From contig JAPPFP010000006.1 of assembly GCA_028877275.1 (NCBI GenBank), forward strand, positions 248,001 through 312,000: a stretch of 64,000 nucleotides of DNA, written 5' to 3'. The position numbers and the translations under genes are program-made. Positions within the stretch are counted from its first letter, which is position 1. The number at the start of each line of letters is the position of its first letter. Below the pieces are notes generated by a model, which made no database searches, was not told the origin of the DNA, and was given only the letters and a program-made list of their open reading frames with translations. Below, one piece after another: positions 8,567 to 18,799 of this stretch. The stretch comes from Acidobacteriota bacterium (lineage in GTDB: Bacteria > Acidobacteriota > Thermoanaerobaculia > Multivoradales > Multivoraceae).

Positions 8567-10024
8567 CTAAGGCAGATCGCGGAACTCGGGGCTTCGCAGC
8601 CAGTCCCTGGCGAAGCGCTCCGTGATCTCGTGCATGGCGGCCCGGGACCTGGGGTACTGGCCCTTGTCGTCGGTGCCTTCGATCCAGCCTGCCAGCGCTT
8701 CGCGCATCTCGTTCAGTACATCGGCATGGGCGGGATCTCCGGCCAGGTTGACCACTTCGTCCGGATCGCTCTCGAGATCGTAGAGCTCCTCGGCGACACG
8801 TTGTCCGTAGGGCGCGGCCTGGGCGGGGGTCAGCTTGCCTTCCTCGGCCAGTCGCCGGATCGTCAGGAAACTGCTGGCATCCGGATCGCGTGCGAGGTCG
8901 ATCATCTCCCGATGGCCCCAGTTGATGAGCGGTCTGTCCACGAGGAAGTTCCTGATGTAGTGGAAACGCGGCCCCACCACGGATCGGACCCGGTCGATGA
9001 CGTTCGACATGCGGTCGGCCGAGGTGAACACGTAGTCGCGGTGGTAGTCCGGACCGAAGACGTTCCTCGCGTCCATGAAGTCGGGCACGTCGAGGCCGGC
9101 GAGTGCCAGCGACGTGGCCGCGATGTCCATCAGGTTGACGAGATCCGTCCGTCGCGTACCCGGCTTCACGATCTCGGGAAGTCCGGGCGCGACGACGATC
9201 AGCGGAATCCTCAGGCCTTCGTCGTAGGAGAACTCCTTGCTCCTGGGCAGATCGGAGCCGTGGTCCGAGAAGAGCACGAGGACGGTGCTCTCCCAGAGTC
9301 CGTCGGCTTTCAGTTGCGCCACCAGCTCGCCTACCTGATGGTCGGTGCGCAGGATCGAGTTGTAGTGGTCGGCGATGTGCCGGCGCACCTGGGGAACATC
9401 GGGATACTGCGCCGGCACCGGCACATCCGCCGGCCCCACGGGCTTGCGGCCAAGCGCCTTCACCTCCCCGGCGATGTTCGTGACGTTCTTGCCACCGGCC
9501 ACCTTCGTCTGCCCGAAGAACGGCTTGCCTTCGGACACGTCGCGCCAGTGTCCACCGCCCTGCGGACCCTTCCACGACGGGATCTCCGAGGGCTTGGGGC
9601 CGATCGTGTAGAGCTTCGTGCGGTCATAGACGAAGTTGAAGTCGTCCTTGCTGGCGTTGTAGGTCTCGTAGCCCGCGGCCCGGAACAGTTCGGGAACGGT
9701 CACGACCCCTTCCGGCAGAGAGATCCGGTAGTCGGGCACCCGCCCCGAACGATGGTCGTGCGCCCCGATCCGAATGGCGTAGCTGCCGGTGACCAGGGAG
9801 GAGCGGGTCGGGCTGCACACCGGCGTCGGCGCGTACGCCCGCTCGAACAGCACGCCCTCTCGCGCCAGCGCGTCGATGTTGGGTGTCTCGACGAGGTCGT
9901 GCCCGTAGCTCGAGTACCAGGGCGACTGGTCGTCGATGTCGATCCAGAGGACGTTGGGTCGGGCGGTGTCTGGTTGCGCCGCCGCGGTCCCCGCGAGCAA
10001 CACACCCAGAGCCAGGAAGATCAC
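8567..10024 (-). CDS. Secreted S1-family sulfatase
   Basis: A 485-residue protein. The GTG start at 10024 overlaps the TGA of the upstream HD gene (GTGA). It is supported by the hydrophobic leader VIFLALGVLLAGTAAA, which looks like a signal peptide cleaved before QPDTARPN. The motifs are canonical: metal-binding WIDIDDQ (D29, D31, D32), the CSPTR formylglycine signature at C70 followed by SSLVTGSYA, and LFSDHGSDL for the second metal site. This is a Cys-type sulfatase that needs a formylglycine-generating enzyme or an anaerobic maturase, neither of which is in the window. It probably desulfates a glycan in the periplasm or outside the cell. The exact S1 subfamily cannot be given by eye. Confidence 0.9.
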   Translation of the reverse strand: MIFLALGVLLAGTAAAQPDTARPNVLWIDIDDQSPWYSSYGHDLVETPNIDALAREGVLFERAYAPTPVCSPTRSSLVTGSYAIRIGAHDHRSGRVPDYRISLPEGVVTVPELFRAAGYETYNASKDDFNFVYDRTKLYTIGPKPSEIPSWKGPQGGGHWRDVSEGKPFFGQTKVAGGKNVTNIAGEVKALGRKPVGPADVPVPAQYPDVPQVRRHIADHYNSILRTDHQVGELVAQLKADGLWESTVLVLFSDHGSDLPRSKEFSYDEGLRIPLIVVAPGLPEIVKPGTRRTDLVNLMDIAATSLALAGLDVPDFMDARNVFGPDYHRDYVFTSADRMSNVIDRVRSVVGPRFHYIRNFLVDRPLINWGHREMIDLARDPDASSFLTIRRLAEEGKLTPAQAAPYGQRVAEELYDLESDPDEVVNLAGDPAHADVLNEMREALAGWIEGTDDKGQYPRSRAAMHEITERFARDWLRSPEFRDLP

Positions 10025-10614
10025 TTCGCCATGCGGCCGTCGAGTTCGAGCTCGGCGGCGATACCCTGCATCGCCGCCAGCACGTTCCCGGCGTGCTGCC
10101 AGAGTTCGAGTTTGCCGTCGAAGCATTCGCGGCTGAAGTCGGCGGTGACTTCCTCTACGTGCTCCCGGTCGACGCCGGCGGCGAAGGCTCGCTGCTTCCA
10201 GCGCTTGCGGACGGACTTGAGCGGCACGTCGCGCACATCCTTGCTCGGGCGGATGAGCGCGGCGGCGCTGATCAGGCCGGTGATCTCGTCGCAGGCCAGC
10301 AGGGCGTAGTCGCGCGCGGTCTCGCGTTCGACATCGGTGCCCTCCGTGTTGTGGGAGAGGATCGTCCGGATGATGTCCTCGTCGAGACCGCGTTCGCGGA
10401 GGATCGCCGCTCCGTCGGCGGGGTGCTGTTCGAGGGTCGGGTGGATCTCCCAGTCGAAGTCGTGGAGCAGTCCGGCGAGGCCCCAGGACTCCGCGTCGCC
10501 GCCGAGCTGTTCCGCGTACCAGCGCATCGCCGCCTCGACGGCCAGCATGTGTTTCTGCAGTCCGGGGGCCTTCACGAACTCCTGCACGGTCAGCCACGCT
10601 GCTTCTCGGTCCAT
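10021..10614 (-). CDS. HD-domain metal-dependent hydrolase
   Basis: A 197-residue cytosolic protein of the small HD phosphohydrolase type. Likely metal ligands are H22 (LQKHMLAVE), H51-D52 (LLHDFDWEIHP) and the Asp in LLACDEITGLI, with HPTLEQHPADGAAILRERG between them. Such proteins hydrolyse phosphate esters of nucleotides or are structural, and no substrate is evident. It is the first gene of a two-gene overlap with the sulfatase, and ATG 10614 faces the plus-strand rhomboid-like gene across 78 bases. A functional link between HD protein and sulfatase is not obvious. Confidence 0.85.
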   Translation of the reverse strand: MDREAAWLTVQEFVKAPGLQKHMLAVEAAMRWYAEQLGGDAESWGLAGLLHDFDWEIHPTLEQHPADGAAILRERGLDEDIIRTILSHNTEGTDVERETARDYALLACDEITGLISAAALIRPSKDVRDVPLKSVRKRWKQRAFAAGVDREHVEEVTADFSRECFDGKLELWQHAGNVLAAMQGIAAELELDGRMAK

Positions 10615-10692
10615 CCCGGTCGATCTCCCGTGTTCTTGATTGGCGGGGGATTGTACGCGGTTCGCGGCGCGGCGTAGCTACAATCCGGCGCC

Positions 10693-11481
10693 ATGACGAT
10701 GGGTGGAGGACCGTACGCGCGCAGGATGAGCTTCGGCGGTTTGTCGGGGCCGCACGCGCGCGATCTGCTCCTGCTCGTGGGGGTGCTCTTCGTCACCTTC
10801 TCGATGCAGTTCCTGCAGGGGCTGGCCATCGTGCCGGAGCTGATGCGGCTGTCGAGTTCCGTATGGCAGCAGGGAATGGTCTGGCAGCTCGTGACGTATC
10901 CGGCCGCCGGTTGGGGCGGGCCGTCGATCTGGTTTCTCGTGGAACTCCTGATCTTCTACATGTTCGCGGGCGATGTGCGATGGGCGCTGGGCAGGCAGCG
11001 CTTCTGGAACCTGCTCTGGATGTCGGCCGGGGTCGCGGCAGTGGCGGCCTGTCTGGTCCAGTTGCTGGCTGGCGGTGCCGGTCCGAACGCCTTCGTTCTC
11101 ATGCAGGGCCAGCGGATGCTGCTGGCGATAGCGATCACCGGCTTCGCCGTGATCCGGCGCGACGCGACGATCATGCTGTTCTTCGTGCTTCCGATCAGGG
11201 CGCGCTGGTTCATCTGGATCGAAATCGCGTTTGCCTGGGTCGGCTTCCTGGCGACCTCCGACTTCGCCGGCTTCGTCGGCATCTGCACGGCAGTCGGGAC
11301 AGTTTTCGCCCTGCTGCGGCCAGGTCGCACCCGCGGCCTGATGCGCGAGTCGCGACTGCGGCTCGAACGCTGGTACATCCGCCAGAAGCTGAACCGGGGC
11401 CGCCGCCGGTTCCGCGTCGTGCCGGGCGGCAAGAAGCCGAAGGACGACGATCGCGTCCACCGCGGCCCCTGGGTCAACTGA
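10693..11481 (+). CDS. Rhomboid-like membrane protein lacking the catalytic serine
   Basis: A 262-residue protein with about six hydrophobic segments (starting with LLLLVGVLFVTFSMQFLQGL) and a basic cytosolic tail. The layout resembles rhomboid proteins: WQLVTYPAAGWGG followed by FLVELLIFYMFAGDVRWALG. At the place where active rhomboids have GxSG, the sequence reads VLMQGQRMLLAIAI, so the nucleophile is missing. The late histidine is not recognisable either. It is therefore probably a pseudoprotease that binds membrane partners. The rhomboid assignment is by pattern and moderately secure. Its last eight bases overlap the end of the convergent ABC permease/CPBP gene. Confidence 0.6.
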   Translation: MTMGGGPYARRMSFGGLSGPHARDLLLLVGVLFVTFSMQFLQGLAIVPELMRLSSSVWQQGMVWQLVTYPAAGWGGPSIWFLVELLIFYMFAGDVRWALGRQRFWNLLWMSAGVAAVAACLVQLLAGGAGPNAFVLMQGQRMLLAIAITGFAVIRRDATIMLFFVLPIRARWFIWIEIAFAWVGFLATSDFAGFVGICTAVGTVFALLRPGRTRGLMRESRLRLERWYIRQKLNRGRRRFRVVPGGKKPKDDDRVHRGPWVN

Positions 11482-13498
11482 ACGCGGCTCTCGCCTTCCG
11501 CTTCATCAGCTGGAGCGCCAGCAGGACCGCCAGCAGCGCCAGGACGTAGTGCCACCAGGTCGGTTGCTCGGGCAGGGCGATCTGCTCGACGCGGGCGCTG
11601 CCCAGGGCGAGCGCGTTGTGGAGAGCGTGCCAGGCCATGGCGGGGAAGATCGAGCCGGACCGGATGACGGTGACGACCAGGAGAATGCCCAGGAGCGAAG
11701 TCGGCGGGATGCGGAACAGGTCGACGTGGAAGAAGCCGAAGGCGATGCCGGCGACGAGTACGAGCTGGAGCGTGGTCAGGCGGTTCCTCAGGCCGTGGAG
11801 CAGGACGCCGCGAAAGGCGATCTCCTCGAAGATGCCCGGCATGAGCGAGAAGAAGATGAGCATCTGCCAGAGCGGCAGGCCGGCTCCCATGTTCTCGGCC
11901 ATTGCCTCGATCCAGGCCTCCGGGATGGGCATGGCGAGGCTCGCGAGCCGGACGACGCCGTCCGCCAGCACCAGACCGGCCGGAGCGCCGATCAGCACGC
12001 CGAGCCAGGCCCCGGGCGCCGGCGCCCGCAGCGACAGCGTCTCGCGTATGGGCAGCCGGTAGCGGACGATCATCAGCCACGCGGCAACCCCGAAGACGGA
12101 GAGGTTGATCGTGATCAGGAGGCGACTGTCGATACCACCGCCGATGTTCAGTTGCCACACGAGGAGCAGGGCCCAGAGGACCGCGAACCAGCGCCCGACC
12201 CGGCGCGGAAAGAGCGCCGGCCCTCCGGCGAGGTCGGCGTCGTCGAGTTCGCTGGCCGTGATCAGCTTCTCGGCCGACAACGTGCGCAAGGAAGCGCGGG
12301 CGAGCAGGGCGGCGGCGCCGCCGGTGACCGCCCAGGCGGCGGCGAGGAGCGGCCAGTCGTACTGACCGGTCAGGATCTCTCTCGCGGCGACGCCGAGGTT
12401 CGCGATCGGCAGCAGGACGATCGCGCTGCGCAATTCCACGCCAGGCAGGACGGGAATCGCCGCCACGGCCATGGCAACCAGCATCACGGGCGCGAACAGC
12501 AGTTGCGCTTCCTTGTATGTCTTAGACCGGCCGGAAACGAGCAACAGGCTGCTCGATAGCAGCACGGCGGCCGGGGCGTAGAGGAGGAGCAGGAGCAGAC
12601 CGGCGCCGACCGGAATGACCAGCGTCAGGCCGGCGGGCGGTGCGATCAGGTCGAGCTGCATCCAGACGACGATGTTCACGATGTTGAGCACGCTGGTGGC
12701 GAAGGCGACAGCCAGGATCGACAGGTTCTTCGCCGTGACGATCTCGACCCGGCTGGCGGCTGTGGTCAGCAGGGTTTCGAGCGTGCCGCGTTCCTTCTCG
12801 CCGGCTAGTGCGTCGGTGGCCACGATCGAGCCGCCCGCGAGCATCATCATCACGATGATCGCGGTCAGGAGACGTCCGAGCAGCAGTCCGGACGTTTGTT
12901 CCTCGCTGGCGGTCTCGATCCGCTCGAGCGGCAGCAGATCTTCGGGCGGCGAGTCGAAGCCGGCATCCGCGAGCCGTTGTTCGCGGACCTCAGTGCGGGT
13001 GCGCTCGAGCGCCCGTCTCAGAAACCCCTCGGCCGAGTCCGACGCGTCGAGGTCCGCGCGGTGCGAGAGGACGATGCGCGGTGCCGGCAGGTCTTCGCCG
13101 CTTCCGGCCTCCCAGGCCACGTGAACGTGGAGCCGCTCTTCGTCGAGCGCGGCCGCGACATCGTCCGGGGCTTCGATTCGCTCGAACCGCACCGCCGGGC
13201 CGTCCGTCGCTTCCGTGCCGTCGGCCCGGCCGTCGTCGCCGACGACGCCCAGAGCCCGCTCGAGCCAGGCCCGCGCGCCGTCGTCGGCCGCGACGCCGGC
13301 CGTATCGTCGGCCACGGCGTAGGTGTAGGTGCGGCCCTCGATCCGTTCCTGCCGGCGCTCCGTGGTCAGCGAGGTCAGGAACCACATCAGCGGCCACAGG
13401 ACGAGCGGCAGGGCGACCGCGAACACGAGCACCCGCGGATTCCGGGCGAGTTGGCGCAGGTCGTTGACGACCAGAGCGGTGACGGTCCGGCGGTTCAT
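11474..13498 (-). CDS. ABC-2 permease fused to a CPBP (CAAX-type) intramembrane protease
   Basis: A 674-residue fusion. Residues 1 to about 430 are a NatB-like ABC-2 permease: one N-terminal membrane helix, a large extracytoplasmic region at about 45-200, then a block of helices including the signature GEKERGTLETLLTTAASR. Residues about 480-674 are a CPBP protease domain with all three motifs: EEIAFRG near 555, FGFFHVD near 590 and HALHN near 630. NatB family permeases export sodium or peptides, and CPBP proteins cut membrane substrates such as prenylated or bacteriocin-like peptides. The gene follows the ATPase by 12 bases and is the last gene of the exporter operon. Confidence 0.9.
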   Translation of the reverse strand: MNRRTVTALVVNDLRQLARNPRVLVFAVALPLVLWPLMWFLTSLTTERRQERIEGRTYTYAVADDTAGVAADDGARAWLERALGVVGDDGRADGTEATDGPAVRFERIEAPDDVAAALDEERLHVHVAWEAGSGEDLPAPRIVLSHRADLDASDSAEGFLRRALERTRTEVREQRLADAGFDSPPEDLLPLERIETASEEQTSGLLLGRLLTAIIVMMMLAGGSIVATDALAGEKERGTLETLLTTAASRVEIVTAKNLSILAVAFATSVLNIVNIVVWMQLDLIAPPAGLTLVIPVGAGLLLLLLYAPAAVLLSSSLLLVSGRSKTYKEAQLLFAPVMLVAMAVAAIPVLPGVELRSAIVLLPIANLGVAAREILTGQYDWPLLAAAWAVTGGAAALLARASLRTLSAEKLITASELDDADLAGGPALFPRRVGRWFAVLWALLLVWQLNIGGGIDSRLLITINLSVFGVAAWLMIVRYRLPIRETLSLRAPAPGAWLGVLIGAPAGLVLADGVVRLASLAMPIPEAWIEAMAENMGAGLPLWQMLIFFSLMPGIFEEIAFRGVLLHGLRNRLTTLQLVLVAGIAFGFFHVDLFRIPPTSLLGILLVVTVIRSGSIFPAMAWHALHNALALGSARVEQIALPEQPTWWHYVLALLAVLLALQLMKRKARAAFS

Positions 13499-13510
13499 CG
13501 CGGCTCCGCC

Positions 13511-14269
13511 CTAGGCCGTCGTGTCTTCGCCGGTGACGTAGTGGACGAAGATGTCCTCGAGATAGTGCTGCGAGGTCGCTGCCCGCAGCCCCTCGAGGTC
13601 GTCGCAGGCGCGGATCCGCCCCTTGTCGATGATCGCGATCCGGTCGCAGAGGCGCTCAGCCTCGCTCATGATGTGGGTCGAGAACAGGATCGCCTTGCCG
13701 TCCGCGCGCAGTTCCTGGATCGCCTTCTGCAGGTCGAGCGCGTTCAGCACGTCGAGCCCGACGGTCGGCTCGTCGAAGATGAGCACCGGCGGATCGTGGA
13801 CGACCGTGCGGGCGATCGACACCTTCTGCTTCATGCCGCTCGATAGCTTCTCGATGCGCGCGCCGGCGTAGTCGCCGAGGCCGAACCGTTCGATCATCTC
13901 CTCGACTCGGCTCCTCGTACGCTCGGCCGGGTACTTGTTGACGCGGGCGAACAGGGTCAGGGTCTCGCGGGCCGTGAGCCGCGGGTAGAGCGCGGTGCTA
14001 GCGGAGTAGAAGCCAAGGTTGCGGCGCACCTCGACCGGGTCGGAGACGACGTCGTGTCCGAGCACGCGGGCGGTTCCGGCGGTCGGTTGCAGCACGGTGG
14101 AGATCATCCTGAGAGTCGTCGTCTTGCCGGCTCCGTTGGCTCCGAGCAGACCGAAGATCTCGGAGCCGCGGCACTCGAAGTTCACCTCCTGGACCGCTCT
14201 TACCTCACCCCGGGACGGATCGAAGAAGTTCTTGGACAGGCCCTGGACCTCGACCTGGACTGTGCTCAC
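13511..14269 (-). CDS. ABC transporter ATPase, NatA-like
   Basis: A 252-residue ATPase with Walker [11 protein letters not shown], signature [14 protein letters not shown], Walker [13 protein letters not shown] and the switch histidine in [13 protein letters not shown]. Sequence style and partners place it with NatA/CcmA-type exporters. The GTG start overlaps the end of the upstream permease by four bases (GTGA), and the second permease follows 12 bases downstream. The gene set is thus permease, ATPase, permease-CPBP. It probably energises export through a heterodimer of the two permeases. Confidence 0.93.
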   Translation of the reverse strand: MSTVQVEVQGLSKNFFDPSRGEVRAVQEVNFECRGSEIFGLLGANGAGKTTTLRMISTVLQPTAGTARVLGHDVVSDPVEVRRNLGFYSASTALYPRLTARETLTLFARVNKYPAERTRSRVEEMIERFGLGDYAGARIEKLSSGMKQKVSIARTVVHDPPVLIFDEPTVGLDVLNALDLQKAIQELRADGKAILFSTHIMSEAERLCDRIAIIDKGRIRACDDLEGLRAATSQHYLEDIFVHYVTGEDTTA

Positions 14270-15564
14270 GCTTTACCTCCCGCCGGTCGCCAGTGCTGGC
14301 GCAGGAACTGGAACAGGTTGCCCTCGAAGGAGCCGGTGGCGATCTCCTCGACCCGCAGGATGCGCGATGCAAGCCACAGGCAGGCTGCGATGGCGGCGCC
14401 GTTCGCCAGGACGGTGATTCCGAGCTGCAGCCACAGCACATTGCCGGCGATCGCCTGGCGGAGCAGCAGCACGACGTTGACCACCGGGATGCCGGCCAGC
14501 GCCGGCGAGAACTCCATGCTCGGGTCGTTCAGCACCAGGACCGGGAAGATGACCAGCAGGATCACCGGCGTGACCATGGACTGACCTTCCTTGAAGGTAC
14601 GGGCGAAGGCGGCGAGGATCATCATCGCGGCGGCGATCAGGGCCCCGAGCAGGACGGCGGTCAGGAAAAGGACCGGCAGCGAGGTCAGAGGCAGCTCGAA
14701 GGCGAAGCCGCTTCCGCCTCCCCCTCCCATGCGGGCAAGGAGCGGCCCGAGGAAGGAGCGGAAGGAGACGACCATGGCGGCCGCGTTGAGGGTTCCGGCG
14801 ACAAGGCCCATCGTGGCCACGTAGAGGTACTTCGCGGTGACGATGTGAATGCGCCGGGTCGCGAGCGTGCTCGTGGTCTCCCAGGTGTTTCGCTCGCGCT
14901 CGCCGGCGGTCGAGTCGATGGCCGGGTAGACGCAGCCGTTCGCGATCATGATGACGAAGAAGAGCGGGATCATCATGCCCATCAGGAACTGCCCCATCTG
15001 GCGGCCGGTAGCGAGGTTGTTCGAGCGCACCTCGAAGACCTGCCAGTCGGCGCCGTCGAGGCCGTGTTCTTCGGCGATCCGGTCCAGCCAGGCCGATCGT
15101 TCCGCCGAGAGCGCCCTTTCCAACCGGCCCCGGGCGGCCTGCGACTGGTCGCTCGAGCCATTGCTCAGCAGCAGGACCTCGGCGTTGCCCGGCGGATCGA
15201 CGACGGTTTCGAAGATCAGGGCGGCGTCGAGCTCGGCGGCCAGCAGGCGGTTCTCGACGTCCTCCCGGTACGCGGCCGCGGCGGTTCCCGCCGGCGCCTC
15301 GACCTCCGTGATCTCGATCCGCCCTTCGTCCTCCTCGAGCCTTTCGAGAAGGCCCCGATGCTCCGCCGGGAGGTCGGCGATCTCGACGCGCGACGCGAAG
15401 CTCTCGAAGCGCGCCGTGACGAAGAGGATGCCCGAGAACATGACCCACATCATCAGCGGGTACATCAGCAGCGGAATCAGGATTCCGTTGATCAGAACGG
15501 CCCGCTCGCGCATCGCGGCGCGGAGTTCGCTCAGATAGAGCAGACGAGTGGCGGTCCAGTCCAT
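14266..15564 (-). CDS. ABC-2 type permease, NatB-like
   Basis: A 432-residue permease. The N-terminal helix is ALINGILIPLLMYPLMMWVM-like (residues about 22-50). An extracytoplasmic domain covers about 55-185. Five or six helices follow, starting at MGQFLMGMMIPLFFVIMIAN, with the family signature GERERNTWETTSTLATRR. It is the second permease for the NatA-like ATPase, with which it overlaps by four bases. It differs from the downstream fused permease in having no protease domain. Confidence 0.88.
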   Translation of the reverse strand: MDWTATRLLYLSELRAAMRERAVLINGILIPLLMYPLMMWVMFSGILFVTARFESFASRVEIADLPAEHRGLLERLEEDEGRIEITEVEAPAGTAAAAYREDVENRLLAAELDAALIFETVVDPPGNAEVLLLSNGSSDQSQAARGRLERALSAERSAWLDRIAEEHGLDGADWQVFEVRSNNLATGRQMGQFLMGMMIPLFFVIMIANGCVYPAIDSTAGERERNTWETTSTLATRRIHIVTAKYLYVATMGLVAGTLNAAAMVVSFRSFLGPLLARMGGGGGSGFAFELPLTSLPVLFLTAVLLGALIAAAMMILAAFARTFKEGQSMVTPVILLVIFPVLVLNDPSMEFSPALAGIPVVNVVLLLRQAIAGNVLWLQLGITVLANGAAIAACLWLASRILRVEEIATGSFEGNLFQFLRQHWRPAGGKA

Positions 15565-15603
15565 GGGGGCCGCTGTCTTCTACGGAGGAAGCGGGCTCCG
15601 GGT

Positions 15604-16662
15604 TCAGGCCCGCCGTGCGACGTCCCAGGCCAGTCCGGCCGTCCGCGGCACCGACTCGCCGACTTCCTTCGCGTGAGCGCTGGCGGCCGTGCCGTCCCGG
15701 ACCCGGCCGGCGATGCCCTGGGCGATGCCGGCGCTGCGGAAGAGATTGTAGGCGAGGTAGAAGTTCCAGTGCGCGATGCCGTCGCGGCCGGTCCGGCGGC
15801 AGTAGGCGTCGCGGTAGGTCTCGAGGGTCGGAATGCCGAGCGCCTCCAGGTCGCGGCCCTTGAGTCCGCCCTTCTCCTTCGGAATCTCCCACTGCATCGT
15901 GTGGTAGCTGAAGTCGGCCAGCGGATGGCCGAGCGTGCCGAGTTCCCAGTCGAGGATCGCGATCACCTCGGCCCGCTCCGGGTGCAGGATCATGTTGTCG
16001 AGCCGGAAGTCGCCGTGGACGATCGTCGTCTCGTCGCCGTCCGGGATGTTCGCCGGCAGCCACTCGATCAGCGCGTTCATCGCCGGGATATCCCGGGTCT
16101 CCGAGGCCAGGTACTGCTTCGTCCAGCGGTGGATCTGGCGCGCGAAGTAGTTGCCGGGCTTGCCGTAGGTGGAGAGCCCAACCGCCTCGTAGTCGACGGC
16201 GTGCAGGCGGGCGAGGGTCCTGTTCATCGTGTCGTAGATCGCGAACCGCTCGGCCGGTTCCATGCCCGGCAGTAGCGCCTCCCAGAGGATCCGGCCCTTC
16301 ACGTGCTCCATCACGAAGAACATCGTCCCGACCACCGACTCGTCGGTGCACAGGCAGTAGGTGCGCGGCACCGGGACGTCCGTATCGCGGAGCGCCGTCA
16401 TCACCCGGTACTCGCGGTCCACCGCGTGCGCAGACGGCAGCAGTTTGCCGGGAGGCTTGCGGCGCAGCACGTAGCTCTTGCCGCCGGCCTCGAGCAGGTA
16501 GGTGGGGCAGGACTGGCCGCCCTTGAACTGCTGGACGTGGAGTTCGCCCGAGAACCCCTCGACGTGCTCTTCGAGATAGCGCTGCAGCGGCGCCAGGTCG
16601 AAGCTGAGGCGTTCCGCGACCTCCCTGGTCCCCGAGAACTTCTCCTGGCGGCTCTCCGTCAT
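15604..16662 (-). CDS. APH-family phosphotransferase (acyl-CoA-metabolism type)
   Basis: A 352-residue kinase-fold protein. The visible kinase elements are YVLRRKPPGKLLPSAH (ATP-binding lysine region), the catalytic loop TIVHGDFRLDNMILH and the metal-binding LDWELGTLGHPLADFSYH. The form VLRRKPPG...HAVDREYRV is typical of APH proteins found near acyl-CoA dehydrogenases (the ACAD10/11 N-terminal type), rather than of antibiotic-resistance enzymes. Such kinases phosphorylate hydroxyacyl-CoAs during 4-hydroxyacid catabolism. It lies 29 bases after thiC and 39 before the ABC genes, and neither neighbour explains it. Confidence 0.88.
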   Translation of the reverse strand: MTESRQEKFSGTREVAERLSFDLAPLQRYLEEHVEGFSGELHVQQFKGGQSCPTYLLEAGGKSYVLRRKPPGKLLPSAHAVDREYRVMTALRDTDVPVPRTYCLCTDESVVGTMFFVMEHVKGRILWEALLPGMEPAERFAIYDTMNRTLARLHAVDYEAVGLSTYGKPGNYFARQIHRWTKQYLASETRDIPAMNALIEWLPANIPDGDETTIVHGDFRLDNMILHPERAEVIAILDWELGTLGHPLADFSYHTMQWEIPKEKGGLKGRDLEALGIPTLETYRDAYCRRTGRDGIAHWNFYLAYNLFRSAGIAQGIAGRVRDGTAASAHAKEVGESVPRTAGLAWDVARRA

Positions 16663-16691
16663 CGGCGGCGCATGTTAGCGCGCCGTCCGGC

Positions 16692-18710
<2,019 letters not shown>

Positions 18711-18751
18711 ACGATAGCAGCCGTTGCGTTTGCACGGGTCCGGCAGGCGTC

Positions 18752-18769
18752 GTCCGGCGGCGGCCGGAC
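18752..18769. other. Perfect hairpin between thiC and aceE
   Basis: GTCCGGC-GGCG-GCCGGAC is a perfect 7-bp stem with a 4-base loop, about 30 bases before the aceE start. It has no T-tract. It could be an operator for the pdh operon, part of its leader, or chance in GC-rich DNA. Confidence 0.3.
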
Positions 18770-18799
18770 CGGTCGGGCGAATAGAATCGAAGCGCCTCG

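Noticed and set aside
8630-10309. A 559-codon plus-strand frame opposite the S1 sulfatase
   Set aside because: No recognisable family. The minus strand has a full sulfatase with signal peptide and formylglycine motif.
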